Source: Melioribacteraceae bacterium
Lineage (GTDB): Bacteria; Bacteroidota; Ignavibacteria; Ignavibacteriales; Melioribacteraceae
DNA: 61,170 nt
Assembly: GCA_026417375.1 (NCBI GenBank)
Contig: JAOADJ010000019.1
Location: 1 to 61,170 of the forward strand
Direction: 5' to 3'
The translations under genes and the position numbers were made by a program. Positions 27,864 through 36,056 of the stretch are shown piece after piece (the stretch's first letter is position 1; the number at the start of each line of letters is the position of its first letter). The notes under the pieces were generated by a model, which saw only the letters and a list, made by a program, of their open reading frames with translations, had not been told where the DNA came from and did not search any database.

Positions 27864-28348
27864 CTTAAATTATCCTCTTGTTTTTTCTCTGGTTTCAATT
27901 GTTCATTATAACCTTCATTTGTGTAACGCATAAATTTACCACGACCTGTTCTCCTTTCACCTTCATACTGTCTTGTTTGTTCAGAAGTTGGTCTTTGATA
28001 TCTCGTTTCACTATATGTTGGTGGAGCATTATTGATAAATGTTGGTCTTAATTCAGGACCGTGTGAATGTTCCTCTGGCATTACAAAAGATTGTTGCCGT
28101 TGATATTCGTAACCAAATTCTTGTTGTGGAGATTCAAATGTTCTTCTTTCAGCTCCGGGTACTCTTTGTTCTGTTATTAATGGTGCAGGTGTTACAAGTT
28201 CAGCTGGTAGAGTTGCAGGTTTAGCAGAAGTTGCTGTTATACCTTTTCTCTCTCTTATTTTATATAAAATGTATGCACCAACAGATAGAATAAATGTTGA
28301 AATTGTTGCCACAAGAATTATTAAAGAAAGTATTGGAATTAATTCCAT
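27854..28348 (-). CDS. Single-pass membrane protein with disordered cytoplasmic tail
   Basis: A 164-aa protein. Residues 4-29 are a transmembrane helix (IPILSLIILVATISTFILSVGAYIL), followed by a basic stop-transfer (KIRERKG). The remaining 130 residues are rich in Pro, Gln, Arg, Glu and Tyr and lack hydrophobic clusters, so they are probably disordered. I recognise no family. It lies between the GT2 synthase (18 nt upstream) and the deacetylase-like gene (10-nt overlap). This is the position of small accessory subunits such as PgaD in synthase-dependent exopolysaccharide operons, so a synthase partner is likely. Confidence 0.65.
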   Translation of the reverse strand: MELIPILSLIILVATISTFILSVGAYILYKIRERKGITATSAKPATLPAELVTPAPLITEQRVPGAERRTFESPQQEFGYEYQRQQSFVMPEEHSHGPELRPTFINNAPPTYSETRYQRPTSEQTRQYEGERRTGRGKFMRYTNEGYNEQLKPEKKQEDNLRWR

Positions 28349-28366
28349 AATTACCTCGTTTTAAAT

Positions 28367-29800
28367 TTATTTTACCGTTGCACTTTGCAACGTCGCATTT
28401 CCTTTATTAACACCTGCAAGACCCGTTCTTTCAAGCTTGCCCCAGGTCATTTTAAAACCTAAAAATTCTTCTACTGTTGCCATTGCTTTAGTTACATCAA
28501 TCATAAGAATGAAAATAACTCTGTAAATAATTGCATAAGGAACAAGACGAAATTCTTCTTTTTCTGCAGCTATGCAATAAACGGCAGCCATTAAATCTAA
28601 TGTTGCTATACCAATCCACCACAAAAATATAAAACTTGATAACCCATATAAAAGAGCAACAATAATGAAATATAGATTAACAAAAATATTCATAGTAGGC
28701 CAAAGAAGAGCTTCATAAAACATTTGCCAAAGTATTATACTAGTATTAAAGTTTATGGTTGGATTTATCAAAAATCTTTTATGTTTACGAATAGCTTGTA
28801 ATATTCCACGTGTCCAGCGATATCGTTGTTTCAAAAGTTGATATATAGTAACCGGAGCTTCAGTATAAGCAATTGCATTTGGTTCATAAATAATTTTCCA
28901 ACCAGCAGCTAAAATTTTTAATGTAACATCTGCATCTTCTGCGAAAGTATCACTTGAGTAAAAACCAGCTTCTTTTAATGCACTTTTTCTAAAAACACCA
29001 ATTGGGCCTGGTATAATATTAACCATCTGCAAAAAACCTTGAGCACTTCTAGCCATATTTAAACCTTCAAGATATTCAAGAGCCTGAAGATCTGTAAGAA
29101 TTTTTTTTCTGTTTTGTACTTTAACATTACCAGCAACAGCTCCTACAGCAGGATCAATAAAATGTCTGACGGCTAATTTCAATGTGTTTTCAGAAAGTTG
29201 TGAATCTCCATCCATGCAAAGAACAAACTGTGCTTCTGAATATTGAATACCAGCATTCAAAGCTTTTGCTTTGCCACCATTCGGTTTATTAATCAATGAA
29301 ACTTTTACTAATCCTAATCTTCCTTTTTGATATCCAACTAATGTTTCACCAACTTCAGCAGTGTCATCGGTTGAACCATCATTTACAATAATAATTTCAT
29401 AATTAGGATAATCTAATTCAAGCAATGATTCAATTGAATCTTTTAAAACTTTTCCTTCATTATAAACAGGAACTATTATTGAAACAAAAGGATAATAACC
29501 ACCTTTATCCTGAACGGTATATTTTGTTAAATAAAAATATGCCATGAATAAAGTGCCAAAATATCTTATAAGAAGAATGAAAAGAAAAATCACTAGAGAA
29601 ACAATTGAAGAATATACAAACAAACCACTCCAGCTTAATACTGTTAATGGCAGAGTCATAAAAATAACAATCAATAATAAGACAGATAAAACACCAGAAA
29701 TAATTATTGTTCTAATTTTTTCTGTTGCTTCATTGCGTTTTGGTGGTTCTAGTTCTCGGTTATCTAACGCAATTTGATATTTTTCATTATTGATTTTCAA
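28367..29800 (-). CDS. Processive family 2 glycosyltransferase (exopolysaccharide synthase)
   Basis: Inner-membrane synthase, 477 aa, related to PgaC/IcaA, cellulose and hyaluronan synthases. Two N-terminal transmembrane helices (residues 30-75) precede the GT-A domain. Motifs: IVNDGSTDD (UDP-sugar), CMDGDSQL (DxD), FAEDADVT (ED, catalytic base) and QRYRWTRG (QxxRW of processive enzymes). Three to four C-terminal helices form the translocation channel. The sugar polymerised cannot be told. The TTG start at 29800 follows AGGTAAG; no better ATG exists. First gene of the second exopolysaccharide operon, preceded by a TGGCAT-N5-TTGAC element. Confidence 0.9.
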   Translation of the reverse strand: MKINNEKYQIALDNRELEPPKRNEATEKIRTIIISGVLSVLLLIVIFMTLPLTVLSWSGLFVYSSIVSLVIFLFILLIRYFGTLFMAYFYLTKYTVQDKGGYYPFVSIIVPVYNEGKVLKDSIESLLELDYPNYEIIIVNDGSTDDTAEVGETLVGYQKGRLGLVKVSLINKPNGGKAKALNAGIQYSEAQFVLCMDGDSQLSENTLKLAVRHFIDPAVGAVAGNVKVQNRKKILTDLQALEYLEGLNMARSAQGFLQMVNIIPGPIGVFRKSALKEAGFYSSDTFAEDADVTLKILAAGWKIIYEPNAIAYTEAPVTIYQLLKQRYRWTRGILQAIRKHKRFLINPTINFNTSIILWQMFYEALLWPTMNIFVNLYFIIVALLYGLSSFIFLWWIGIATLDLMAAVYCIAAEKEEFRLVPYAIIYRVIFILMIDVTKAMATVEEFLGFKMTWGKLERTGLAGVNKGNATLQSATVK

Positions 29801-29828
29801 CGCTTACCTAGTTTTAACAAAATAATTT

Positions 29829-29844
29829 GTCAATTAGAATGCCA
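29829..29844 (-). promoter_or_regulatory. Sigma-54-like element TGGCAT-TCTAA-TTGAC
   Basis: Minus-strand element ending 28 nt before the GT2 start codon. TGGCAT, 5-nt spacing and TTGRC are shared with elements before the BcsE-like gene and the DUF6600-type gene. The flanking AAAATTATGGCATT is also identical to that before the BcsE-like gene. Confidence 0.5.
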
Positions 29845-30050
29845 TAATTTTTATTCAATTTAACATAAAAACGAATATTTTTTTATCTAAAATGTTTTAA
29901 TTATGAACATATTATTAAAATTGCTTCATTTGGAAACAATTCTACATGGAATATACTGGATAATTTAAATTATTGCAAGTAAATAAGTTAATAAAATGAT
30001 ATAAAGAAGTTTTATAAATGATTTCTATAACTTATTAGAAATAAAATGAA

Positions 30051-31295
30051 CTATTTTTTATAAAATTCTAATAAAGCGTTAAAAAGAAAATCGGCAATTT
30101 TTTCACCACCCAAATATGTAAAATGTGCATAATCTTTTAATGCTAATGGTGGTGAAGCATTAACCCAATCATCCATAGAATCAGCACCCCCCTGAACTTC
30201 CTGTAAATTCCAAAAAGCAACATTTGTTTTTTCTGCTATTCTTTTTTGTGCTTCGATTAATAAGTTTACATCTGGATTTGTTTTAAATGTTGAACCCACC
30301 TTTTGAGTTCTATCTGCTGAGCTAATGATTAAGAAACTGGTTTCCGGAAAAGCTTTTTTAAATTTTTCAATTACATTAACCATTTTATTTTCATAAACAG
30401 TAAAAATTCCTTTGTTTGATGAAGAAACATTTGCTCCATAATTTAAAATTATTAAATCATAATGCATTTCTATGTTAAATTGTTTAAGTGTTTCTTCGGA
30501 AATATCGCTCAAAGATGAGCCAGAATTTCCTCTCATTGGAAAGTTATCAACATAAACTCCATTGTTACTTGTTTCTAAACTTACTCCATAAAAAATTGGT
30601 TGTTTCCCCGAAATAAATTTCATGTAAAATTTTTTTGCATTTGTTTTAAGTTTTATTTCACTTTTTTGTAAAACATCCCCTTCCTTAAGATTAAGAGTAA
30701 CTAAGTTTCCATCATCAATTGAATATTGTATTTGCGAAGTTTTATCAGCATTTCTATAAAAAATTTTAATTAGTGAAAATCCTGAAGATGATTTATAAAT
30801 AGGATTTGCTTCATACTTTACCCAGCTTCCAGTTTTGGGAATTGCTAAAGCACCTGAAATTCCCACAGGTAAATTTTGTTGGTTTCTTGTAAGAAATGAA
30901 ATATACTCCCAATCATCGCTATATGTATGAACGGTTGTTCTTCTCATTCTATTATCATCAGAAACAATATTCAAAAAGCCAACGCCTTGTCCACCAAATC
31001 TTTGCTGAAATTTTTCTCTTAAATATTCTGTAATAATATCTCCAAGTATAATTGAATCTCCAAAATGAGCAATTCTTACTTGTTTATTATTAGAATTTGA
31101 TAATGCTGAAATAAAATATTTCAGTTGATTATTTTTATCATTTATTGATACATATTTTCCAATTGATTGTGTAACAAACGTGCTTATAGAATTTGTTGTA
31201 TTAAATTCAGTGATTAAGTTTTTGCCAAATGTTGGAAATGTAAATATTATACTTAGCAGAAAAGTAATTTTTATTGTTTTCATAAATCCTTTCAT
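30051..31295 (-). CDS. Exported SGNH/GDSL-family hydrolase or acyltransferase
   Basis: A 414-aa protein with an N-terminal signal peptide (MKTIKITFLLSIIFTFPTFG from the internal ATG). SGNH blocks: VRIAHFGDSIILGD (nucleophile Ser), IILNYGAN (block III Asn) and DYAHFTYLGG (Asp-x-x-His). Between blocks I and III an inserted beta domain of about 120 residues resembles the carbohydrate-binding jelly roll of related enzymes. Such proteins deacetylate or acetylate polysaccharides in the periplasm (AlgX/AlgJ logic). It lies 2 nt after the exporter gene, so a role in modifying the exported polymer is likely. The exact start (position 1 or 5) is uncertain. Confidence 0.82.
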   Translation of the reverse strand: MKGFMKTIKITFLLSIIFTFPTFGKNLITEFNTTNSISTFVTQSIGKYVSINDKNNQLKYFISALSNSNNKQVRIAHFGDSIILGDIITEYLREKFQQRFGGQGVGFLNIVSDDNRMRRTTVHTYSDDWEYISFLTRNQQNLPVGISGALAIPKTGSWVKYEANPIYKSSSGFSLIKIFYRNADKTSQIQYSIDDGNLVTLNLKEGDVLQKSEIKLKTNAKKFYMKFISGKQPIFYGVSLETSNNGVYVDNFPMRGNSGSSLSDISEETLKQFNIEMHYDLIILNYGANVSSSNKGIFTVYENKMVNVIEKFKKAFPETSFLIISSADRTQKVGSTFKTNPDVNLLIEAQKRIAEKTNVAFWNLQEVQGGADSMDDWVNASPPLALKDYAHFTYLGGEKIADFLFNALLEFYKK

Positions 31296-31297
31296 TT

Positions 31298-34200
31298 TTA
31301 GAATACTGCAATATAAGCTGATAGTGAAATGTTAAAACTTTTGTAGCCGGTTCCAAACCTGAAACTATTTGTATAACCAATTCTTCCATTTAATAATATG
31401 TTTGTAATTGGATTGTAATTTGCTTCACCAAAAATTTCACTAATAATAAAATCTACATCCGGGGCGTAACCAATTTTACCACCAACTTTAAATTTCCAAT
31501 CTTTCTTATATAAATATTCATATTCTGCCCAAAGACTATGTGTATCAAAATTTTGCGGAGAATAATATAATTGTGAAATGTATTTATAATCTGAGAACAT
31601 ATATTCATAACCCAACATAACTAAATTTAAAAATTTCTTTCCTAAACGTAATTGAAAATCATTTCCTTTGTTATTATCACTCAATTCAAAATAATTATAG
31701 TAACCATATATTCTCATTATATTTTTATAGTTATACCAATAATTAAATCTATAAACATCAGCTTTTAATCGTGTATATAATAAATAAGGTGAATAGAAAA
31801 ATATTCTTGCATCGGTATTATCGTATGAAAAAGATAAATTAAGTTCATCAGGAATTTGATATCGAATTTGAGCATCCCAAACTTCATAATTTGGTTCACC
31901 AAATGTATTAAGATGACCATAACTTCCACTAAGACTTAATCTATTTGAAAAATAAATAGAAGCAAGTCCACGTAACTGAGTATAATCTTTCTGAAAAGAA
32001 GAATTGTTCAAAGTTGTTCTTTGCCATAATACACCAAGCGAAAGAAATCCTAAAAATCCGAAATCCACTCTGGTTCCATAATTCCAAAATTTAAGGTTTT
32101 GATTATCTTGATAATATGAAGCAAATGGAGCAATATTCATATTTGTTGGGAGGAAATAATTTAAGAAACTACCAAAACCTTTTATACCACGAACAACTCC
32201 AGAAGGAGGAAGCCAACCAATTCTTTCTTTAGCCATTTCTTTTTGAGAATTATCTTTAGAATTTTCTAAAACTTCTTCATATAAATTTCTAGCATCGCCA
32301 TAACTTTCATCTTGAACATAAGCATCGGCTAAGAACAATTTTTTTTGATTTAAATTATAGAGTAAAGAATCATCCTTAACTTTTTCTGTTAAATCTTCCA
32401 GCAAGTCTGCTGCATCATCCAAAAGATTATCTTGCATCATTAAATATGAAATATAAATTTGACGCGAATAAATGTCATTTAATTTATTTTCATCTTTATA
32501 TTTTTCTTCAAGTATTTTGAATTCATTAATTGCATCTTCATATTTTTTATCAGCAGCAAGTTGATCAGCATACAAAATCATTCTTTGTTCTATTTGTTCT
32601 TTTAAATTATCATCATTCGTAGAATCATAAATTTCCTGATATAGATTTTTACCTTTTTCAAATTTTTTATCATCCACTAAGCTACCACCAAGAAATATCA
32701 TTTTTTGATATACATCATTTTTTGAATATACTGATGTTGATTCATTAAGTAATTCTCTATAAAGTTTTTCTGCCGTAGTAAAATTTTTTGTGGCTGTATA
32801 AGTATCTGCCAAAAGCATTTTTGTTTGAATATCATCAGGATTAAGTTTAGCAAGTTTTTCCAATTCAGTTTTTGCTTCGGAGGTATCTCCTATTGAAAAT
32901 AAATTTTGTGCTTTTAAAAGAGCAGCTTTGAAAATGAATTCTTCTTTTAAAATTTCATTGTACAAGTCAATTGCTTTTTGATAATTTTTTGCACATGTAG
33001 CTATATCTGCGTATTCAAATTTTTCTTCATTTGTTAAATTTTTTCTTTTAGAAAAATATTCATCATATTTTTCTAAAGCACCTTGACAATCACCATTCAT
33101 ACTTAAACGTCCGGCTTCTCCACGTATTTCAAAAATTTTAGCTTCTTCGTTAGCCTGATATCTTAATTCATAAATGTTTTCTATGTTAATAACCTCAGGA
33201 TTATTTGGATATTTATCTTTAAGTCTATCCAAATAAATTTTTGCTGTTGGAAAATCTTTTTTCCATGTGTAGAGATTAACCATTGACAATAAAGCATCAA
33301 TATTATATTCATTATTTGCAAGAACATTTTTCAGATAAGTTTCACCCAAATCAAGATCGTTTAAAGTCCAAACTGCAAGTTGTCCACGAAGCAATTGATA
33401 ATCTAAATTATTTGGTTCATACTGAAGAATTTTTTCCATTATTTGAGTTGCTTCTTCAAAATCAAAATTCCATGCTTTGTATTTTGCAAGTAGAAATCTT
33501 ACATCTAAATCTTTATCTTCTTCAACGTTTTGAAGATATTCATTTAAAATTTCTATTGCATTATCATAGTAAAATAAATTTCCATACGAATCAGCAACTT
33601 TCATTACCGCTTCTTTATCAAAAGGATTTTCTTTTAATCGTTCAGTGTATTTTGCAATATTTTCATTGTATAAACTATCGCGATATGTTTTTACAGATTG
33701 AAAAAGAGTTTTAAATCTTTCTTCATTTGAATATTTCGTTTGCAAAATCTGTATTTGCTGAAAAGCTTCTTCGTAACGATTATTACTAATTAATTCTTCA
33801 ACAAGATTAAATCTTGTTTCATCGTCATCAGGATTTTGTTGAAGGATTTTAAAAAATCTATCAATAGCATATTCCTGAACACGAGAATAATCACGCCCCA
33901 TATCAACAGTCATATAACCTTGTTTTCTAGCAAGGTCAAGTCCATCTTCAGCTTCTTTAAAGAAGGGTTTGAACTTAAGTGAATTTTCAAATGCGTTTTC
34001 AGCTATTTTGTTTTTCCCAAGCCAAAGTGTAAAATAACCATAGCGACTCCATAATCTCCAATCTTCCGGATAACGGTCTGTATATTTTTTTAATATTTTT
34101 TCTCCTTTTACAATCGATCTTGTTTTAGCAAGAATTTCTGTATAACGAATAATTTCATCAGGAGAAGCATTATCATCACGCTTTAAATATTCATCATACC

Positions 34201-34645
34201 ATTGTTCAGCAAGATTCCATTCTTCCAACCATCTGTATGATTTTCCAATTTCCAAATAACTAAAAGCATATTTTGGATCTTTTGCTATATCTCTTTTATG
34301 TCCTTCAATTTTTTGATAAAGTAATTTATGCCATGTTGTAGTTACTCTATTTAAATCTTCTTTTATTTTTTGATTTGATGGATCTAATCGGTATGCTCTT
34401 CTTAAATCTAAAACTGAATTTTGGTATTGTGATCTTTGCTCCTGACAAAGACCTCTTAGATGATATCCATCCGGCGATCTCGGATTTCCTGCAATATATT
34501 TATTAAGCTGGTCAATTGCTTCTCCTAATCTACCCTCTTGCATTAAAAGTAAAGCTTGTTTCTTAAACTGGTTAATATTTTCCTGAGCAATAATAAAATT
34601 AAATGATATAAAAACAATTAATAATATTTTAAAATGATAGTTCAT
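31298..34645 (-). CDS. TPR-rich outer-membrane beta-barrel exporter (PgaA/BcsC-like)
   Basis: A 1115-aa protein with signal peptide (ILLIVFISFNFIIAQ). Residues about 25-830 are a long solenoid of tetratricopeptide repeats (for example AIDQLNKYIAGNPRSPDGYH and AEQWYDEYLKRDDNASPDE). Residues 835-1115 alternate aromatic and polar residues in amphipathic strands and end in Phe, the hallmark of a BAM-assembled barrel. This periplasmic TPR plus C-terminal porin layout is that of PgaA, BcsC and AlgK/AlgE. Its ATG overlaps the stop of the BcsE-like gene by 1 nt (TAATG), indicating translational coupling, and the SGNH gene follows after 2 nt. Confidence 0.88.
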   Translation of the reverse strand: MNYHFKILLIVFISFNFIIAQENINQFKKQALLLMQEGRLGEAIDQLNKYIAGNPRSPDGYHLRGLCQEQRSQYQNSVLDLRRAYRLDPSNQKIKEDLNRVTTTWHKLLYQKIEGHKRDIAKDPKYAFSYLEIGKSYRWLEEWNLAEQWYDEYLKRDDNASPDEIIRYTEILAKTRSIVKGEKILKKYTDRYPEDWRLWSRYGYFTLWLGKNKIAENAFENSLKFKPFFKEAEDGLDLARKQGYMTVDMGRDYSRVQEYAIDRFFKILQQNPDDDETRFNLVEELISNNRYEEAFQQIQILQTKYSNEERFKTLFQSVKTYRDSLYNENIAKYTERLKENPFDKEAVMKVADSYGNLFYYDNAIEILNEYLQNVEEDKDLDVRFLLAKYKAWNFDFEEATQIMEKILQYEPNNLDYQLLRGQLAVWTLNDLDLGETYLKNVLANNEYNIDALLSMVNLYTWKKDFPTAKIYLDRLKDKYPNNPEVINIENIYELRYQANEEAKIFEIRGEAGRLSMNGDCQGALEKYDEYFSKRKNLTNEEKFEYADIATCAKNYQKAIDLYNEILKEEFIFKAALLKAQNLFSIGDTSEAKTELEKLAKLNPDDIQTKMLLADTYTATKNFTTAEKLYRELLNESTSVYSKNDVYQKMIFLGGSLVDDKKFEKGKNLYQEIYDSTNDDNLKEQIEQRMILYADQLAADKKYEDAINEFKILEEKYKDENKLNDIYSRQIYISYLMMQDNLLDDAADLLEDLTEKVKDDSLLYNLNQKKLFLADAYVQDESYGDARNLYEEVLENSKDNSQKEMAKERIGWLPPSGVVRGIKGFGSFLNYFLPTNMNIAPFASYYQDNQNLKFWNYGTRVDFGFLGFLSLGVLWQRTTLNNSSFQKDYTQLRGLASIYFSNRLSLSGSYGHLNTFGEPNYEVWDAQIRYQIPDELNLSFSYDNTDARIFFYSPYLLYTRLKADVYRFNYWYNYKNIMRIYGYYNYFELSDNNKGNDFQLRLGKKFLNLVMLGYEYMFSDYKYISQLYYSPQNFDTHSLWAEYEYLYKKDWKFKVGGKIGYAPDVDFIISEIFGEANYNPITNILLNGRIGYTNSFRFGTGYKSFNISLSAYIAVF

Positions 34646-35907
34646 TAACCAATATATTTATTCAGTGGTTGAAATGCATTAGTCATCATTTCAGAACTTA
34701 ATACAGCATCCATCATACTTTCAGCATTTTCAAATCTTTCATCTACTTCAAGATTATATATTGTTATTAAATCTTGTACGGCACTTACATAACTTGGATC
34801 TTTACTTGGTAAATTGTTTGCTACATTAGTCATTAAATCAATTACACTCTTTAAATTTCCTCTCATCAATAATACAACAATTTTGTTATCAACAACACAA
34901 ATTTTATCTTTTTTGGAAGTTGACTGTCTTATAGTATTTTGTAATTGAGTAATTGTTAACAATCCTCTCATTTGTGCTGTTGGTTCTAATTTAAATGTAA
35001 CTAAATTAAATTGTTGCCCTGTACTTTTATATAATGCTATTTGATTATTTAATATTAATAAAAAATCATTGTAATTATAAACATTTGAAAAAGCATATGG
35101 TTCGTTAGGAATATCAACTTTAGTTGGTTTACTAAAATTTCTAATCTTTGGAATCATAGGTGGTTCTTCAAAAGTTTGTGTAATAGTTCTATCCAATGAA
35201 AATTCTGTTGTAACACCTTTATTGGGTTCAATTCTGTATTCAGATGTAAATTCACCTTCTGTATGTCCAACATTTGGAGAAATTGTTACAATACCACCTT
35301 GGTATCTTTCCCTTCCATTATTTGATTCTTTTTTCAGAATTATTTTTGCAGTAACATATTGAGATAACCCTTCTACTATCTCCTGAGTTTTTTGTGTTGC
35401 CGGTTCACCAATTATGAATAAACTTGTAATATCTCTGTCTTCAATTTTTTCAATTGTTCTTAAAAATGTATGTTCCAAATAATCTTGATTTCTAAAACCA
35501 ACAAATGGAGTAATTTCATCAAAAACAATTCTTGAAGGATTATAACCATCAACCACAGTTATGATGTCATTAAAATATTCAACTAAATAGTCATCGGGAT
35601 TATACATTTCATATGCTTCTACTGGTTGAGCTACACGAACAACAATAATTAAATTTTGATTCATATATGATTGAATATCAAAATTTAATGAAGCTGCCTG
35701 AATCATCAAATCTTTAGGTCTCATTAATGTGAAATATAAACAAACATCATTTGCCTTGGCAGATTCCATAGCTATTTGTAAACCGAGTAAAGTTCTTCCA
35801 CTTTTTCTCGGTCCAATTAGCATATAACTACCTCCACGATAAATACCACCCCAGTTTTTATCAATAAAATTAAATCCGGATAGTATTTTTCTAATACCCT
35901 GTGTCAT
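34645..35907 (-). CDS. KaiC/RecA-like protein with atypical Walker A and degenerate GGDEF-like C-terminus (BcsE-like architecture)
   Basis: A 420-aa cytoplasmic protein. Residues 5-230 match the KaiC/RadA fold: GFNFIDKNWGGIYRGGSYML, then a Walker A-like GPRKSGRT in which the invariant Lys is Arg, and Walker B RIVFDEI. Residues about 295-410 read like a GGDEF domain without catalytic residues (QFNLVTFKLEP, LTITQLQNTIRQSTSKKDKI, DNKIVVLLMRGN). No RxxD inhibitory site is seen. Known BcsE combines an inactive NTPase-like domain with a degenerate GGDEF that binds c-di-GMP, so an analogous regulatory role is inferred, not shown. The ATG at 35907 was chosen for AAAGGTG 5 nt upstream. First gene of the exporter operon. 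Confidence 0.7.
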   Translation of the reverse strand: MTQGIRKILSGFNFIDKNWGGIYRGGSYMLIGPRKSGRTLLGLQIAMESAKANDVCLYFTLMRPKDLMIQAASLNFDIQSYMNQNLIIVVRVAQPVEAYEMYNPDDYLVEYFNDIITVVDGYNPSRIVFDEITPFVGFRNQDYLEHTFLRTIEKIEDRDITSLFIIGEPATQKTQEIVEGLSQYVTAKIILKKESNNGRERYQGGIVTISPNVGHTEGEFTSEYRIEPNKGVTTEFSLDRTITQTFEEPPMIPKIRNFSKPTKVDIPNEPYAFSNVYNYNDFLLILNNQIALYKSTGQQFNLVTFKLEPTAQMRGLLTITQLQNTIRQSTSKKDKICVVDNKIVVLLMRGNLKSVIDLMTNVANNLPSKDPSYVSAVQDLITIYNLEVDERFENAESMMDAVLSSEMMTNAFQPLNKYIG

Positions 35908-35939
35908 GGTATCACCTTTCATTAATAACATTCAAATGT

Positions 35940-35955
35940 GCCAAGTATAATGCCA
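35940..35955 (-). promoter_or_regulatory. Sigma-54-like element TGGCAT-TATAC-TTGGC
   Basis: Minus-strand element ending 32 nt before the BcsE-like start codon, with the same TGGCAT-N5-TTGRC pattern and the same AAAATTATGGCATT context as upstream of the GT2 operon. Confidence 0.5.
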
Positions 35956-36056
35956 TAATTTTCTATTAATTTTTAACAATTTTGAATTTAATTAATCAGT
36001 TATTAGTCTTTTAATGAGAAATTGAAATATTATGCATCAAAATAAAACAATTATTT

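Noticed and set aside
29845-30050. The 250-nt gap between the SGNH and GT2 genes as a site of a small gene or RNA
   Set aside because: Only a 21-codon ORF without ribosome-binding site and no stable hairpin was found; apart from the promoter element it appears to be AT-rich spacer.
30051-35907. A named cellulose (bcs) operon
   Set aside because: No PilZ domain on the synthase, no BcsB, BcsQ or GH8 gene, and the deacetylase-like gene fits Pga-type systems better; only a BcsE-like architecture is shared.
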